Source of the DNA: Loktanella sp. PT4BL
Lineage (GTDB): Bacteria > Pseudomonadota > Alphaproteobacteria > Rhodobacterales > Rhodobacteraceae
NCBI RefSeq assembly: GCF_003201935.1
Contig: NZ_QJJL01000001.1
Coordinates: 1-64,000, forward strand
Length of the DNA stretch: 64,000 bases
Direction of reading: 5' to 3'
Shown: positions 37,010 through 47,974 of the stretch, in pieces
How the letters are laid out: each line of letters begins with the position of its first letter
Position numbering within the stretch: position 1 is the first letter of the stretch
Program-made: the position numbers and the translations under genes
Notes under the pieces: generated by a model
Database searches by the model: none
What the model was told of the DNA's origin: nothing
What the model saw: only the letters and a program-made list of their open reading frames with translations

Positions 37010-39718
37010 TTAGGCGAGCCGCCCGTGACAATGTTTGAACTTCTTGCCTGATCCGCAGGGACAGCTGTCATTGCGGCCGGGGTTTCCCCATGTATTCGGA
37101 TCATTCTCGTCAAAACCTTCACGCGCCGTTCCCGTGGCTTCGGCCGCTGCTGCAGGGGCCGCAGCACCTGCCGTCGCCGCCGCTGCGGCTGCTTGCTGCT
37201 GGCGGATCTGGGCGATCATCTGTTCCTGCTCTTCCTTCGACATCGGCCGGATCTGCGCCAGCTTCTTCGTCACATCAGAGCGCAGGCTTTCCAGCATGGT
37301 TTCGAACAACTGGAACCCTTCGGTTTTGTATTCGTTCAGCGGGTCCCGTTGGGCATATCCACGGAAACCCACCACCGAGCGCAAGTGCTCAAGCGTCAGC
37401 AAATGTTCGCGCCACTTGGCGTCAATGGTCTGCAACAAAAGCTGCTTTTCAACATTGCGCATCGTCTCGTCGCCAAAGGCTTCTGCCTTCTCGGCCATGT
37501 ATTTGTCTGCGGCCTCTTCAAGACGTTCGCGGATGTCGTCATCATCCACACCCTCTTCGGCAGCCCAAGCTACAACAGGCAGATCAAGGCCGATGTGTTC
37601 CTTGACACTTTCTGCGAGACCCTCTGTATCCCATTGATCTGCATATGTTTTTGGCGGCATGTAGTCATGTACAAGGTCGTCGATCACCTGATCGCGCATG
37701 TCCTTTGTGACCTCTGAAAGGTCCTTTGCCATCATGATATCGCGCCGCTGCGAGAAGATAACCTTGCGCTGCTCATTCATCACATCGTCAAACTTCAACA
37801 GCTGTTTGCGAATGTCAAAGTTACGGCCTTCGACCTTGGCCTGCGCGCGCTCAAGCGATTTGTTCACCCATGGGTGCACGATTGCCTCGCCCTCTTTCAT
37901 GCCCAGGCCGGACAGCACTTTGTCCAGACGGTCAGAGCCGAAAATCCGCATCAGATCGTCTTCGAGTGACAAAAAGAAAGCAGAACGCCCGGGGTCACCC
38001 TGACGGCCGGAACGGCCACGCAGCTGGTTATCGATCCGGCGGCTTTCGTGCCGTTCGGTCGCCAGCACATAGAGACCACCGGCCGCCTTTACCTTTTCCT
38101 TTTCATCGGCAACTTCGGACTCGATCTTGGCACGGACCGCTTCGATGTCAGCGTCAGGATTTTCTTCCATCGCCTGCATCACGCGCATTTCGACGTTACC
38201 GCCCAACTGAATGTCCGTACCACGACCCGCCATGTTGGTCGCAATCGTCACGGCATTCAACTTGCCGGCATCCGCCACAATCTGGGCTTCTTTTTCGTGC
38301 TGCCGCGCGTTGAGGATATTGTAGGTGATTCCCTCGGCTTTCAGCATCTCGGCCAAAGCCTCTGACTTTTCGATAGATGTCGTACCGACAAGAATCGGCT
38401 GGCCTTTGGCGTGGGCCGCTTTGATCTCTGCGACGATGCCTTCGAATTTCTCGCGCGCGGTACGATAAACCTGATCGTCTTCGTCGATACGTGCAATAGG
38501 GCGGTTCGTCGGCACCTCGACAACACCAAGATTATAGATTTTGCGGAATTCCTCGGCCTCGGTCGCGGCGGTGCCTGTCATGCCAGCCAGTTTGTCGTAA
38601 AGGCGGAAATAGTTCTGGAAGGTCACAGAGGCCAAAGTCACGTTCTCTGGCTTGATCGTGCAACCTTCTTTCGCTTCGATCGCCTGATGCAGACCGTCCG
38701 ACAGACGGCGACCGGCCATCATACGGCCAGTGAATTCGTCGATCAGCACAACCTCGTCATCGCGGACAATGTAATCCTTATCCTTGGTAAACAGTTTGTG
38801 CGCGCGCAGCGCCTGGTTCACATGGTGGACCAAGGTTGCGCTTTCTGGATCGTAAAGGGTCTGCCCTTCCGGCAAGAGACCCGCAGCAGTGAGTTTTTCT
38901 TCGAGAAAGTCGTTGCCTTCTTCAGAGAATGACACTTGGCGGGTTTTCTCATCTAGCGTGAAGTGTTCATCCGCCACATCGGGGATCACTTTGTCGATGG
39001 TCGCGTACATGTCGGACCGGTCTTGCGCGGGGCCAGAGATGATCAGCGGTGTGCGCGCCTCATCAATCAGGATACTGTCGACTTCGTCCACAATCGCAAA
39101 GTTGTGCTCACGCTGGAACATCTGGCTAAGCTCGGATTTCATGTTGTCGCGCAGGTAATCAAAACCGAGTTCGTTGTTCGTGGCATAGGTCACGTCACAG
39201 GCATAGGCGGCTTTCTTTTCGCCCTCTGGCTGCTGGGGATAGACCACGCCGGTGGTCAGACCCAAGGCGCCATACACCTTGCTCATCCATTCCGCGTCAC
39301 GGCGCGCCAGATAGTCGTTCACTGTGACGATATGCACGCCTTTACCTGTCAGCGCGTTCAGATAGGCGGGGAACGTCGCAACGAGCGTTTTGCCTTCACC
39401 GGTTTTCATTTCGGCGATGTTGCCCTGATGCAGGAAAATCCCGCCCTTCAGCTGCGTATCAAAGGCACGCAGGCCCAGCGCGCGCTTGGCGGCTTCGCGG
39501 CAGTTGGCGAATGCCTCTGGCAACAGATCGTCAAGGCTCTCGCCATCCTTCGCGCGCTTGGCAAGCTCTTCAGTCTTTTGCTTGATGCCTTCGTCAGAAA
39601 GCGCCTCAAACTCAGGCTCGAGCGCATTGATCTTGTCGACCAAGGGGCGGGCAGCTTTTACTTTGCGGTCGTTTGCGGTGCCAAACACCTTTTTGGCAAT
39701 TGTTCCGAAACCCAGCAT
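37010..39718 (-). CDS. secA: Preprotein translocase ATPase SecA
   Basis: A 902-residue ATPase that drives Sec-dependent export with SecYEG. It begins [13 protein letters not shown]. The Walker A is [12 protein letters not shown] near 100, the DEAD-type motif is [16 protein letters not shown] near 207, and [11 protein letters not shown] and [12 protein letters not shown] follow. The C-terminal zinc motif [14 protein letters not shown] binds SecB. ATG 39718 is preceded by GGAGAG. An upstream ATG at 39754 gives 12 extra residues not typical of the family. Confidence 0.98.
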   Translation of the reverse strand: MLGFGTIAKKVFGTANDRKVKAARPLVDKINALEPEFEALSDEGIKQKTEELAKRAKDGESLDDLLPEAFANCREAAKRALGLRAFDTQLKGGIFLHQGNIAEMKTGEGKTLVATFPAYLNALTGKGVHIVTVNDYLARRDAEWMSKVYGALGLTTGVVYPQQPEGEKKAAYACDVTYATNNELGFDYLRDNMKSELSQMFQREHNFAIVDEVDSILIDEARTPLIISGPAQDRSDMYATIDKVIPDVADEHFTLDEKTRQVSFSEEGNDFLEEKLTAAGLLPEGQTLYDPESATLVHHVNQALRAHKLFTKDKDYIVRDDEVVLIDEFTGRMMAGRRLSDGLHQAIEAKEGCTIKPENVTLASVTFQNYFRLYDKLAGMTGTAATEAEEFRKIYNLGVVEVPTNRPIARIDEDDQVYRTAREKFEGIVAEIKAAHAKGQPILVGTTSIEKSEALAEMLKAEGITYNILNARQHEKEAQIVADAGKLNAVTIATNMAGRGTDIQLGGNVEMRVMQAMEENPDADIEAVRAKIESEVADEKEKVKAAGGLYVLATERHESRRIDNQLRGRSGRQGDPGRSAFFLSLEDDLMRIFGSDRLDKVLSGLGMKEGEAIVHPWVNKSLERAQAKVEGRNFDIRKQLLKFDDVMNEQRKVIFSQRRDIMMAKDLSEVTKDMRDQVIDDLVHDYMPPKTYADQWDTEGLAESVKEHIGLDLPVVAWAAEEGVDDDDIRERLEEAADKYMAEKAEAFGDETMRNVEKQLLLQTIDAKWREHLLTLEHLRSVVGFRGYAQRDPLNEYKTEGFQLFETMLESLRSDVTKKLAQIRPMSKEEQEQMIAQIRQQQAAAAAATAGAAAPAAAAEATGTAREGFDENDPNTWGNPGRNDSCPCGSGKKFKHCHGRLA

Positions 39719-39914
39719 GTTCTCTCCGATGGCGCCTTGGCGCCTGTCTGACATCTATTTGAGAGGAGGTCGCTTGTAGGCCCGCTTCAGGCCACTTAGA
39801 AAGGGCCAAGATTTTCGAACTATAACGGCCTCCTCGAGGCATCTTTGGGATGTAAGGGGCCGTCAGTACAGTGTCAACGCCGCGGGCCACCGTGGCTTAT
39901 CAAGGGATCGTATA

Positions 39915-40757
39915 ATGCTGAAACATGTTACATTTTTGGGTGCAACTGCTGTGGCCGCCACTTTGTCCACCGGGGCCTTTGCCCAAGACGTAACGGCCGA
40001 TACAGTGGTTGCCACTGTGGGCGAGACAGAAATCACGATGGGCGAGATTATCATTGCCCGCACCCAACTGCCGCCGCAGTATGCGCAATTCCCTGTAGAG
40101 GTTCTTTTTGACGGGCTTGTCGATCAACTGATCCAGCAACAGCTTCTGGCCGATGCAGCAGGCGAACCTTCGGCGCGCACAAGCTTTACGCTGCTGAATG
40201 AACGCCGCTCTTTGCTCGCGGCCGAGGTGATCACAGAAATTGCCGCAAACGCAGTGACCGAGACCGATCTACAGGCCGCCTATGACGAACGCTTTGCGAA
40301 TGCCGAAGAGATTGAGGAATTCAACGCCGCACACCTTCTTGTCGAAACACAAGAAGAAGCCGCCGCTGCAAAGACGCGCATTGACGAAGGTGCGGCCTTT
40401 GCTGACGTCGCCCGCGATGTCTCGACCGGACCGACTGGGCCGAATGGCGGCAATCTGGGGTGGTTCGGCGCAGGCGCCATGGTGCCTGAATTCGAAAACG
40501 CCGTGACAGCGCTTGAGGTCGGTGGCGTGACCGAACCGTTTGAAACCCAATTCGGCTGGCATGTTGCGACGCTGCTCGACAAACGGATTCAAGCCGGCCC
40601 GACGCTCGATGATGTCCGCCGCGAGCTGACTGCCGAACTCCAAGAGGCGGCAATCACTGTCCGTCTGGATGCATTGGCGGCAGAGGAAACAATCACAAAG
40701 CCAGAGCCGGGGCAGTTTGACCCCAGCCTAATTGATGCAACCAACCTGCTGGATTGA
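39915..40757 (+). CDS. Periplasmic parvulin-type prolyl isomerase
   Basis: A 280-residue PPIase. A signal peptide (~1-23, cleavage after AFA) precedes a SurA/PrsA-like N-terminal helical region with NERRSLLAAEVITEI. The parvulin domain (~135-230) has AAHLLVETQEEAAAA, DVARDVSTGPTGPNGGNLGWF, MVPEFENAV and TQFGWHVATLLDKR. It assists folding of exported proteins. AAGGGAT lies before the ATG. It is divergent from secA, a sensible pairing for export. Confidence 0.92.
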   Translation: MLKHVTFLGATAVAATLSTGAFAQDVTADTVVATVGETEITMGEIIIARTQLPPQYAQFPVEVLFDGLVDQLIQQQLLADAAGEPSARTSFTLLNERRSLLAAEVITEIAANAVTETDLQAAYDERFANAEEIEEFNAAHLLVETQEEAAAAKTRIDEGAAFADVARDVSTGPTGPNGGNLGWFGAGAMVPEFENAVTALEVGGVTEPFETQFGWHVATLLDKRIQAGPTLDDVRRELTAELQEAAITVRLDALAAEETITKPEPGQFDPSLIDATNLLD

Positions 40758-40763
40758 TCTGAT

Positions 40764-41978
40764 ATGCCTGTTTCGCCCCTTGCGCCCGCAAATTTCCCGG
40801 ACTTGCCCAAAATCGGCGGGGTCACCTTTGCGGCGGCCGCCGCAGGCGTCAAATACAAGAACCGTACCGATGTGATGCTGGCGATTGTTGCGCCGGGCAC
40901 TGCGGTGGCAGGGGTTTTTACACGCTCGGCCACCCGCTCGGCACCTGTACTGGATTGTCAGGCGAAACTCGGCAGTGACCCTAGCCAGATCGCTGCATTC
41001 CTGGTGAACTCGGGCAATTCGAACGCCTTCACCGGCAGCCGCGGCAGCGCATCGGTTCAGGCGGTGTGTGAAGCCGTGGCAGCCCAGACCGGCGCGCCGA
41101 TAGACCGCATTTTCACGGCATCTACCGGTGTGATCGGTGAGCCCCTGCCACATGACCGGATTATCGCCAAAATCGCGGAATTGCACGCAAACCAAAGTGC
41201 GGATGAGATCGAGAACGCCGCCCGCGCGATCATGACCACCGACACATTTGCCAAGGGCGCAGCGGCCACGATCACGGTAGACGGCAAAGACGTGAAGATC
41301 GCAGGCATCGCCAAAGGCTCTGGCATGATTGCACCGGATATGGCGACGATGCTGGTTTATATCTTTACCGATGCACAGATCGGGCAGGCGGACTTGCAGA
41401 CGCTTGTTTCTGAAACCAACGCGAGAACCTTCAACTGCATCACAGTAGATAGCGACACGTCGACCTCGGATTCGCTTTTGATGGCAGCGACCGGTGCCTC
41501 GGGCGTTGATGTAACGGGAAACCCCGATTTCGCAGCGGCCTTGCACGATGTCATGCAGGACCTCGCGCATCAGGTGGTGCGTGACGGAGAAGGGGCCACC
41601 AAATTTGTGACGGTCAAAGTGACCGGCGCAGAGAATGACAGCGACGCCCATAAAGTGGCGCTCTCTATCGCAAATTCACCTTTGGTAAAAACCGCAATTG
41701 CGGGCGAAGACGCCAACTGGGGAAGGGTCGTGATGGCTGTCGGCAAGTCAGGCGCCGCAGCAGACCGCGACACGCTCAGCATTCGGTTTGGGGATATCAC
41801 CGTCGCCGAAAACGGCTGGCGCGCACCTGATTATTCGGAAGAGGCGACAAGTGCCTATATGAAGAATCCCGAGCTTGAGATCGGCGTTGATCTGGGGATC
41901 GGGGGTGGCGAAAGCACCGTCTGGACCTGCGATCTGACCCACGGCTACATCACAATCAACGCCGATTATCGCTCATGA
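40764..41978 (+). CDS. argJ: Bifunctional ornithine acetyltransferase / NAGS
   Basis: A 404-residue enzyme of arginine biosynthesis that recycles the acetyl group from N-acetylornithine to glutamate. It is a self-cleaving Ntn-type enzyme: the cleavage and nucleophile site is in KGSGMIAPDMATMLVYIFTD, with the Thr of MATML. GNSNAFTG and the C-terminal GYITINADYRS are also characteristic. The start is 6 bases after the parvulin stop and the end overlaps the MutT gene by 4 bases. Confidence 0.95.
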   Translation: MPVSPLAPANFPDLPKIGGVTFAAAAAGVKYKNRTDVMLAIVAPGTAVAGVFTRSATRSAPVLDCQAKLGSDPSQIAAFLVNSGNSNAFTGSRGSASVQAVCEAVAAQTGAPIDRIFTASTGVIGEPLPHDRIIAKIAELHANQSADEIENAARAIMTTDTFAKGAAATITVDGKDVKIAGIAKGSGMIAPDMATMLVYIFTDAQIGQADLQTLVSETNARTFNCITVDSDTSTSDSLLMAATGASGVDVTGNPDFAAALHDVMQDLAHQVVRDGEGATKFVTVKVTGAENDSDAHKVALSIANSPLVKTAIAGEDANWGRVVMAVGKSGAAADRDTLSIRFGDITVAENGWRAPDYSEEATSAYMKNPELEIGVDLGIGGGESTVWTCDLTHGYITINADYRS

Positions 41979-42373
41979 AGACTGTTCTGGTGTCCGCAGT
42001 CGCCCTGATTGATGGCGACGGCCGCATCCTTTTGGCACAACGCCCCGAGGGAAAATCCATGGCGGGCCTGTGGGAGTTTCCTGGCGGCAAGGTGGAAGAG
42101 GGTGAAACCCCAGAGGCCGCGTTGATCAGAGAGCTGCAAGAGGAACTGGGCATCGACACTTGGGCGTCCTGCCTCGCGCCGCTGACCTTTGCCAGCCATA
42201 GTTATGAAAAATTCCACCTGCTGATGCCGCTGTTCGCCTGCCGGAAATGGGATGGAACCCCGCAATCGCGCGAGGGTCAGGCGCTCAAATGGGTGCGGGC
42301 AAACGAGCTGCGGGATTACCCGATGCCTGCGGCTGATATACCCCTGATCCCGATCTTGCGGGATTGGCTTTAG
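41975..42373 (+). CDS. mutT: MutT-type Nudix hydrolase
   Basis: A 132-residue 8-oxo-dGTP-type pyrophosphatase. The Nudix box runs from GGKVEEGE through RELQEELGI at residues ~36-58 with all conserved positions present. ILLAQRPEGKSMAGLWEFPG precedes it. It cleans oxidised nucleotides; substrate assignment is by similarity. It is coupled to argJ through an ATGA overlap and followed by a terminator. Confidence 0.88.
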   Translation: MKTVLVSAVALIDGDGRILLAQRPEGKSMAGLWEFPGGKVEEGETPEAALIRELQEELGIDTWASCLAPLTFASHSYEKFHLLMPLFACRKWDGTPQSREGQALKWVRANELRDYPMPAADIPLIPILRDWL

Positions 42374-42385
42374 CAACATCGAAAC

Positions 42386-42417
42386 GAAAAAGGGCGGCCC
42401 TTGGGACCGCCCTTTTC
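42386..42417. terminator. Bidirectional terminator between mutT and infB
   Basis: AAAAAGGGCGG and CCGCCCTTTT form a strong stem around a short loop. A- and T-runs on both sides let it stop transcription from mutT (plus) and from the infB operon (minus). Confidence 0.92.
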
Positions 42418-42435
42418 TATTCCTGAAACCCGAGG

Positions 42436-44919
42436 TTACAGGTTCCGTTCGACCTCTTCACGCTCGAAAATCTCGATCACGTCGTTCGGGCGGATATCAT
42501 CATAGTTCTCGAACGCCATACCGCATTCCTGACCGGATTGCACCTCGGCAACCTCGTCCTTGAAGCGCTTGAGCGTTTTCAGCGTGCCTTCGTGGATAAC
42601 CACGTTGTCGCGCAGCAGACGGACGCCCGCAGAACGACGCGCGACACCTTCGGTGACGAGACAGCCCGCAACCTTACCAACATTCGAGACCTTGAAGACC
42701 TCTTTGATGTTGGCATAGCCGATGAACTTTTCGCGAATTTCCGCAGACAACAGACCAGAGGCCGCAGCTTTCACATCATCCACAAGGTCATAAATGACCG
42801 AGTAGTAGCGGATTTCGACACCCTTCTGGTTGGCGGTGTTCCGTGCAGAGGCATTCGCACGGACGTTAAAGCCAAAGACAGGCGCGCCGGATGCTTCGGC
42901 CAAGCCGATATCGGTTTCTGTGATCGCACCAACACCAGAGTGCAGGACGCGCACGCGTACCTCATCGTTGCCGATTTTCTCCATCGCTTGCACGATCGCT
43001 TCGGCCGAACCCTGCACGTCTGCTTTTACCACAATCGGCAATTCGCTGACGTTTTCATCGGCTTTGGCATTCGCCATCAGCTGTTCAAGCGTTGTCGCAG
43101 CACCGGCAGCGGCGCGTTTCTCTTTCGCAGCCTTTTCACGGTACTCGGCGATTTCACGTGCCTGCGCATCGGTTTCAACCACGTTCAACACGTCGCCTGC
43201 TTCTGGCGTACCATTCAGGCCGAGCACCTCAACCGGTACGGCAGGACCTGCTTCTTTCACGCGCTCGCCTTTGTCGTTGATCAGCGCACGGACCTTGCCG
43301 TACTGCTCGCCCACAACAAAGATATCGCCTTGGCGCAATGTCCCGTTCTGCACCAGAACGGTGGCAACGGGTCCGCGGCCCACATCAAGCTGCGCCTCGA
43401 TCACGGCACCTTCGGCAGCGCGATCAGGGTTGGCTTTCAGTTCAAGGATTTCAGCCTGCAGCGCAATCGCTTCAAGCAGGTCATCAAGACCTGTGCCCGT
43501 GATGGCCGACACTTCAACGTCCTGCACATCGCCGGACATTTTCTCGACAATCACTTCGTGCTGCAACAGATCGGTGCGCACTTTGTCAGGGTTCGCCTCG
43601 GGTTTGTCGATTTTGTTGATCGCCACGATCATCGGCACTTTCGCCGCCTTGGCGTGATTAATCGCCTCTACCGTTTGTGGCATCACCGCATCATCCGCCG
43701 CAACAACAAGCACAACGATATCCGTCACCTGTGCACCGCGCGAACGCATCGAGGTAAAGGCAGCGTGACCCGGCGTGTCCAGGAATGTCAAAAGCGCACC
43801 ACTGTCTGTTTTGACCTGATAGGCACCGATGTGCTGCGTGATACCGCCTGCTTCGCCTGCAACAACTTTCGCATTGCGGATCGCATCCAAAAGCGAGGTT
43901 TTGCCGTGGTCAACGTGGCCCATGATCGTAATGATCGGCGGACGCGGTTTGAGGTCCTCAGGCTTGTCCTCGACAGTCTGAATGACATCTTCAACGTCCG
44001 CGTCGGACACGCGCACAACTGTGTGGCCGAATTCTTCGATGATCAATTCGGCAGTATCGGCATCAATTGTCTGGTTCTGCGTCGCCATGATACCGTTGGT
44101 CATCAGCGCTTTCACAACGTCAGCAACACGCTCGGTCATCCGGTTGGCCAGTTCTGACACAGTGATCGCCTCGGGCAGCGCCACTTCGCGGAAGACCTTT
44201 TCACGCTCAACTGATCCACCCATCGCTTTTGCGCGGGCACGATCCTGCTTGCGCTTCATCGCAGCCATCGAGCGTTGACGCCCACCTTCACGGCCTGCCA
44301 TCGCGTCGTTCAGCGTCAGCTTGCCAGAGCGGCGGTTGTCCTCACCGCCACGGTTTGGTTTCGGCTTGGTCTCTTTTTCGCGCGCATCGTTTCCACGATC
44401 CGCTTTGCGTGGCGCGGCAGAGGGGCGGGAAATCTCGGTTTCGCCGGGAACAGCGGCGGCAGCAGGCGGCGCATCTGCGATCGCCTTGGCTTTCGCAGCA
44501 GCAGCGGCCTTGCGCTCTTCTTCCTCTGCTTTTGCTCTCGCGCGCTCTTCGCGTTCGCGATCCTCGGCCTCTTTGGCTTCCATCTCGGCGCGGCGCGCTT
44601 CACGCTCGGCGGCGCGTTCTTTTTCTTCCGCTTCGCGTGCTGCAGCCTCTTCGGCCTCGCGGGCTTTCGCCATCTTCAGCGCATTCATCCGGCGCTCAAG
44701 TTCAACATCGGAAATGCCTGCGGGGCGCTTTTTAGGATCACCCCCAACAGGGCCACCGGTTGTGGTAGGCTTGGCTGCACCGGGCTTCGGCACCACAACG
44801 CGTTTGCGTTTGGTTTCCACCACGACGTTTTTGGTCCGCCCATGGCTAAAACTTTGCTTCACGTTGCTGGGACGTGAACCACCAAGGCCGAGTGTCTTTT
44901 TACCGTCGTTATCGCTCAT
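42436..44919 (-). CDS. infB: Translation initiation factor IF-2
   Basis: An 827-residue GTPase that places fMet-tRNA on the 30S subunit. A long charged N-terminus (~1-190), Ala/Glu/Arg-rich and coiled, precedes the IF-2N motif. The G domain has [16 protein letters not shown] near 335, [11 protein letters not shown] near 380 and [16 protein letters not shown]. The C-terminal domains end with [13 protein letters not shown]. It starts within the stop of the YlxR gene (ATGA). Confidence 0.98.
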   Translation of the reverse strand: MSDNDGKKTLGLGGSRPSNVKQSFSHGRTKNVVVETKRKRVVVPKPGAAKPTTTGGPVGGDPKKRPAGISDVELERRMNALKMAKAREAEEAAAREAEEKERAAEREARRAEMEAKEAEDREREERARAKAEEEERKAAAAAKAKAIADAPPAAAAVPGETEISRPSAAPRKADRGNDAREKETKPKPNRGGEDNRRSGKLTLNDAMAGREGGRQRSMAAMKRKQDRARAKAMGGSVEREKVFREVALPEAITVSELANRMTERVADVVKALMTNGIMATQNQTIDADTAELIIEEFGHTVVRVSDADVEDVIQTVEDKPEDLKPRPPIITIMGHVDHGKTSLLDAIRNAKVVAGEAGGITQHIGAYQVKTDSGALLTFLDTPGHAAFTSMRSRGAQVTDIVVLVVAADDAVMPQTVEAINHAKAAKVPMIVAINKIDKPEANPDKVRTDLLQHEVIVEKMSGDVQDVEVSAITGTGLDDLLEAIALQAEILELKANPDRAAEGAVIEAQLDVGRGPVATVLVQNGTLRQGDIFVVGEQYGKVRALINDKGERVKEAGPAVPVEVLGLNGTPEAGDVLNVVETDAQAREIAEYREKAAKEKRAAAGAATTLEQLMANAKADENVSELPIVVKADVQGSAEAIVQAMEKIGNDEVRVRVLHSGVGAITETDIGLAEASGAPVFGFNVRANASARNTANQKGVEIRYYSVIYDLVDDVKAAASGLLSAEIREKFIGYANIKEVFKVSNVGKVAGCLVTEGVARRSAGVRLLRDNVVIHEGTLKTLKRFKDEVAEVQSGQECGMAFENYDDIRPNDVIEIFEREEVERNL

Positions 44920-45548
44920 TTAGCTTCTTTATCCTTCCCGGAGGCCGTATCGCCCCCGTTCCCTTCGCGTAATCCGCGTAGCTTTGTGGCTTCCTCTACA
45001 ACACGATCGCTGAGTCTGCCAGTCGCAAGCGCGCCATGTATCACACTTTGCCGCCCAAATGCCAAACCCAATTCCTGAGAGGTCAGGCAGCCAAAGTATC
45101 GGGCGCCCTCGGGCGTCCATAGTTTCGTTTTGCCCCGTTCGGACCCGTCAGAGGCCTGAACCAGAACACGGACCCGCTCACCACCGGCGAGCCAACCCTT
45201 TACCTTTTCAAATCCGCAAACCGCACGGCCCGCTTTGCGGGTCAGTGCGATCAGATCAACGGTGCGGCGGGCAAGTTGGCGTTCAACTTCGTCCACCAGT
45301 CCGTCGGGCACAGTGACCGCCTGCTTGGCAGAGCGTGAAAACTGACCTTTCTTCGCCTCTTCAAGCGTTGTCCGGTCAGCCGTCACATACATGCCACGGC
45401 CCGGCAGTTTGCCCAGAACATCAGGCACAACCTGATTATCAGGGCCCACAACAAAGCGGATCAAGCCAGCCTTTGGCTGCACCTCGCCCGTGACGATGCA
45501 CTTACGTTCAACATCATCGCGTTCTTTGTTATGGCCACCACGCGCCAT
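44916..45548 (-). CDS. YlxR/L7Ae-type RNA-binding fusion protein
   Basis: A 210-residue protein. The N-terminal half is YlxR (DUF448): [20 protein letters not shown], and [11 protein letters not shown]. The C-terminal half resembles the L7Ae/L30e RNA-binding fold: [35 protein letters not shown]. It ends in a charged tail. The fusion is characteristic of alphaproteobacterial nusA-infB operons. A role with NusA or ribosomes is likely but unproven. It lies 25 bases after nusA. Confidence 0.9.
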   Translation of the reverse strand: MARGGHNKERDDVERKCIVTGEVQPKAGLIRFVVGPDNQVVPDVLGKLPGRGMYVTADRTTLEEAKKGQFSRSAKQAVTVPDGLVDEVERQLARRTVDLIALTRKAGRAVCGFEKVKGWLAGGERVRVLVQASDGSERGKTKLWTPEGARYFGCLTSQELGLAFGRQSVIHGALATGRLSDRVVEEATKLRGLREGNGGDTASGKDKEAK

Positions 45549-45573
45549 CTGCGATCCCCTCAGAGGCCTGCGA

Positions 45574-47181
45574 TCAGGCCTCCTCCTCCGCGATCAGATC
45601 TTCTTCGCTGTCCGACGCAAGATCATCAGGGTCAACCCAACCCAGCATGACGCGGGCGGTCATCACCATGTCTTGTGCTTCTTCCAGCGATACGTCGAAC
45701 GGCTCCAAGACGCCTTCGTCTTTTACGCGTTCGCCGTTGACCGTCGTCCAGCCACCGGCCAGTTCCCAGTCAGCACAGGTTGCAAAGTCTTCGAGTGTTT
45801 TCACACCGTCTTTGCCCAGCGCCTCAAGCATGGCAGGTGTCAGCCCTTCGAAATTGACAAGGCTGTCTTCGACACCCAATGCACGGGCCGCTTCCATGGC
45901 TTTTTTGGCTTCCGCTTCCAGATAGTCGCGGGCACGCGCCTGCAATTCGGCAGCAGTATCGTCATCGACGCCTTCGATCACCAGCAGTTCGTCAAGCTCG
46001 ACATAGGCGACCTCTTCAAGGTTCGTGAACCCTTCAGATACCAAGAGTTGGGCAAAGAACTCGTCCAGATCAAGGGTATCCATGAACAATTTCGTGCGCA
46101 GCTCGAATTCGGCCTGACGACGCTTGCTCTCTTCTTCCTCGGTCATGATGTCGATATCCAGACCGGTCAGTTGCGACGCAAGGCGCACGTTCTGGCCGCG
46201 GCGGCCAATGGCCAGCGACAACTGCTCTTCAGGAACAACAACTTCGATTTTGCCGGCCTCTTCGTCCAGAACAACCTTGGACACCTCGGCAGGCTGCAAC
46301 GCATTCACGAGGAAGGTCGGCATATCCTCATTCCATGGAATGATGTCGATCTTTTCGCCCTGCAATTCGTTCACAACGGCCTGCACGCGGGACCCGCGCA
46401 TACCAACGCAGGCACCGACAGGGTCAATGGAACCGTCATAAGAGATAACGGCGATCTTCGCGCGCGAACCGGGGTCGCGGGCAACAGCTTTGATCTCGAT
46501 GATGCCCTCATAGATTTCTGGCACTTCCATCTTGAACAGTTCCGCCATGAATTCAGGCGCTGTGCGGCTGAGGAAGATCTGCGGGCCACGCTGTTCGCGG
46601 CGCACTTCCTTGATATAGCAGCGGATACGGTCATTGGGGCGGTATGCCTCGCGGCCGATCTTTTCGTTGCGGCGCAGCACGGCTTCGCCAGAACCTACAT
46701 CAACGATCACGTTGCCGTACTCTTCACGCTTGACCAGCGCGTTGATGATCGTACCGGCGCGATCCTTGAACTCTTCGTATTGCTTGTCACGCTCGGCTTC
46801 GCGGACTTTCTGCAAGATCACCTGCTTGGCGGACTGTGCAGCAATGCGGCCCAACTCCACCGGTGGCACTTCTTCAATGAACTGCTGGCCCACTTCAGGG
46901 TTGTCCATATATTCCTTGGCCTGTTCAACGGTGAACTCGGCCTGATAGTTCTCTAGCTCATCATCCTCGACCACAGTCCGCACGCGGGTGAAGGTCGCCT
47001 TGCCGGTTTTGCGGTCGATGGACACGCGAATGTCCATCTCTGCGCCGTAACGCGACTTGGCGGCACGGGCGAGCGATTCTTCCATCGCTTCAACAACAAG
47101 CCCGGGCTCGATGTTTTTTTCGCGGGCCACGGCCTCTGCTGTTTGCAAAAGCTCCAACTGGTTGGCGGATGTGTAAGCCAT
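45574..47181 (-). CDS. nusA: Transcription termination/antitermination factor NusA
   Basis: A 535-residue RNA polymerase-binding factor. An N-terminal domain (~1-130) precedes an S1 domain, then KH1 and KH2 with [21 protein letters not shown] and [18 protein letters not shown] (near 300). C-terminal helix-hairpin-helix repeats (~350-500) end in an acidic tail. ATG 47181 is used because the family begins [16 protein letters not shown] and GAGGAG precedes it. It begins one base after the rimP stop. Confidence 0.97.
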   Translation of the reverse strand: MAYTSANQLELLQTAEAVAREKNIEPGLVVEAMEESLARAAKSRYGAEMDIRVSIDRKTGKATFTRVRTVVEDDELENYQAEFTVEQAKEYMDNPEVGQQFIEEVPPVELGRIAAQSAKQVILQKVREAERDKQYEEFKDRAGTIINALVKREEYGNVIVDVGSGEAVLRRNEKIGREAYRPNDRIRCYIKEVRREQRGPQIFLSRTAPEFMAELFKMEVPEIYEGIIEIKAVARDPGSRAKIAVISYDGSIDPVGACVGMRGSRVQAVVNELQGEKIDIIPWNEDMPTFLVNALQPAEVSKVVLDEEAGKIEVVVPEEQLSLAIGRRGQNVRLASQLTGLDIDIMTEEEESKRRQAEFELRTKLFMDTLDLDEFFAQLLVSEGFTNLEEVAYVELDELLVIEGVDDDTAAELQARARDYLEAEAKKAMEAARALGVEDSLVNFEGLTPAMLEALGKDGVKTLEDFATCADWELAGGWTTVNGERVKDEGVLEPFDVSLEEAQDMVMTARVMLGWVDPDDLASDSEEDLIAEEEA

Positions 47182-47182
47182 C

Positions 47183-47761
47183 TTAAGTGTTCTCCTCGCC
47201 ATCAATGATGGTTTCGATTTCATCAAATTGGGTCTCGTCGATCTGACCCGCGTCTTTGCGACCGCGCAAAACATCGCGGATCAACTCATCTGTCAGGACC
47301 AGTTTGGCGTCTGACAGCCATTCGAATTTCAGACCAATCGTGCCCTCGGCAATCGTGATCAGAATTTCATCACCTTCGGTGCCCGCCAACTGCCCTTTGA
47401 AACGGCGGCGGCCATCAATCAGCTCATCGGTTTCAACCTTGGCTTCAAAGCCTTCCCATTGGTCGAAATCCTTCATCCGTGTCAGCGGACGGTCGATACC
47501 GGGGCTGGACACTTCAAGCGTATAAACATCCAGAATCGGGTCTTCGACATCCAACACAGCGCTGACAGCGGTGGAAATCTGGGCACATTCATCAACTTCG
47601 ATCTGGCCATCGGGACGCTGGACCATGATCTGCAAGATGCTTTCCTTGCCGGTCATCAGACGCACGCGCACGACCTCGAACCCCATGTCTTCAACGACAG
47701 GGGTGATGATTTCAGCGATGCGGCGGTCAATGGCCGCTTTGGCGATCAGATCGTTCATCAT
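47183..47761 (-). CDS. rimP: Ribosome maturation factor RimP
   Basis: A 192-residue factor for 30S subunit assembly. It begins [20 protein letters not shown], and [20 protein letters not shown] and the SH3-like C-terminal domain ([20 protein letters not shown]) are typical. ATG 47761 has GGAAGA directly upstream; a second ATG follows at 47758. An in-frame ATG at 47866 overlaps the predicted -10 element and lacks a ribosome site. First gene of the rimP-nusA-ylxR-infB operon. Confidence 0.93.
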   Translation of the reverse strand: MMNDLIAKAAIDRRIAEIITPVVEDMGFEVVRVRLMTGKESILQIMVQRPDGQIEVDECAQISTAVSAVLDVEDPILDVYTLEVSSPGIDRPLTRMKDFDQWEGFEAKVETDELIDGRRRFKGQLAGTEGDEILITIAEGTIGLKFEWLSDAKLVLTDELIRDVLRGRKDAGQIDETQFDEIETIIDGEENT

Positions 47762-47784
47762 TTCTTCCGACTTATCATTCGGCA

Positions 47785-47808
47785 CAAAAAAACGGGCGCG
47801 CGGCCCGT
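47785..47808 (-). terminator. Intrinsic terminator in the rimP leader
   Basis: On the minus strand ACGGGC and GCCCGT pair perfectly around CGCGC and are followed by seven T. It lies 24 bases before the rimP start and inside the predicted transcript leader, so it would attenuate the rimP-nusA-infB operon. NusA acting on it would give feedback control. Confidence 0.75.
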
Positions 47809-47863
47809 GGAAAATTTCCGGTGGAGGCTTGGGGGTGGAGGCCAAGTCGCCGCTGTTAGTGAT

Positions 47864-47892
47864 CATATACGGAAGGAACGGCTAAACTGCAA
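47864..47892 (-). promoter_or_regulatory. Predicted sigma-70 promoter of rimP-nusA-infB
   Basis: On the minus strand TTGCAG (47892-47887) and TATATG (47869-47864) are separated by exactly 17 bases. Transcription would start near 47857, giving a ~95-base leader that contains the terminator hairpin at 47785-47808. Confidence 0.55.
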
Positions 47893-47923
47893 GGCCTGTC
47901 ATCGCGTGCCAGAAATTCAGGCG

Positions 47924-47954
47924 CAAAACGCCCCGCCTTTCGGCAGGGCGTTTC
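47924..47954 (-). terminator. Terminator of the peptide ABC transporter operon
   Basis: On the minus strand AACGCCCTGCC and GGCGGGGCGTT form an 11-base stem with one G-U pair around a GAAA tetraloop, followed by TTTTGCG. It lies ~20 bases after the substrate-binding-protein gene. Confidence 0.85.
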
Positions 47955-47974
47955 CATTCTCAAGAAAGCAAAGC

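Noticed and set aside
42538..44157. Long plus-strand open frame across infB
   Set aside because: It is antisense to a clearly intact infB, with no family pattern and no ribosome site. High GC coding DNA often leaves such open frames.
47762..47866. N-terminal extension of RimP from an ATG at 47866
   Set aside because: It overlaps the predicted -10 element, lacks a ribosome site and is not a family feature.
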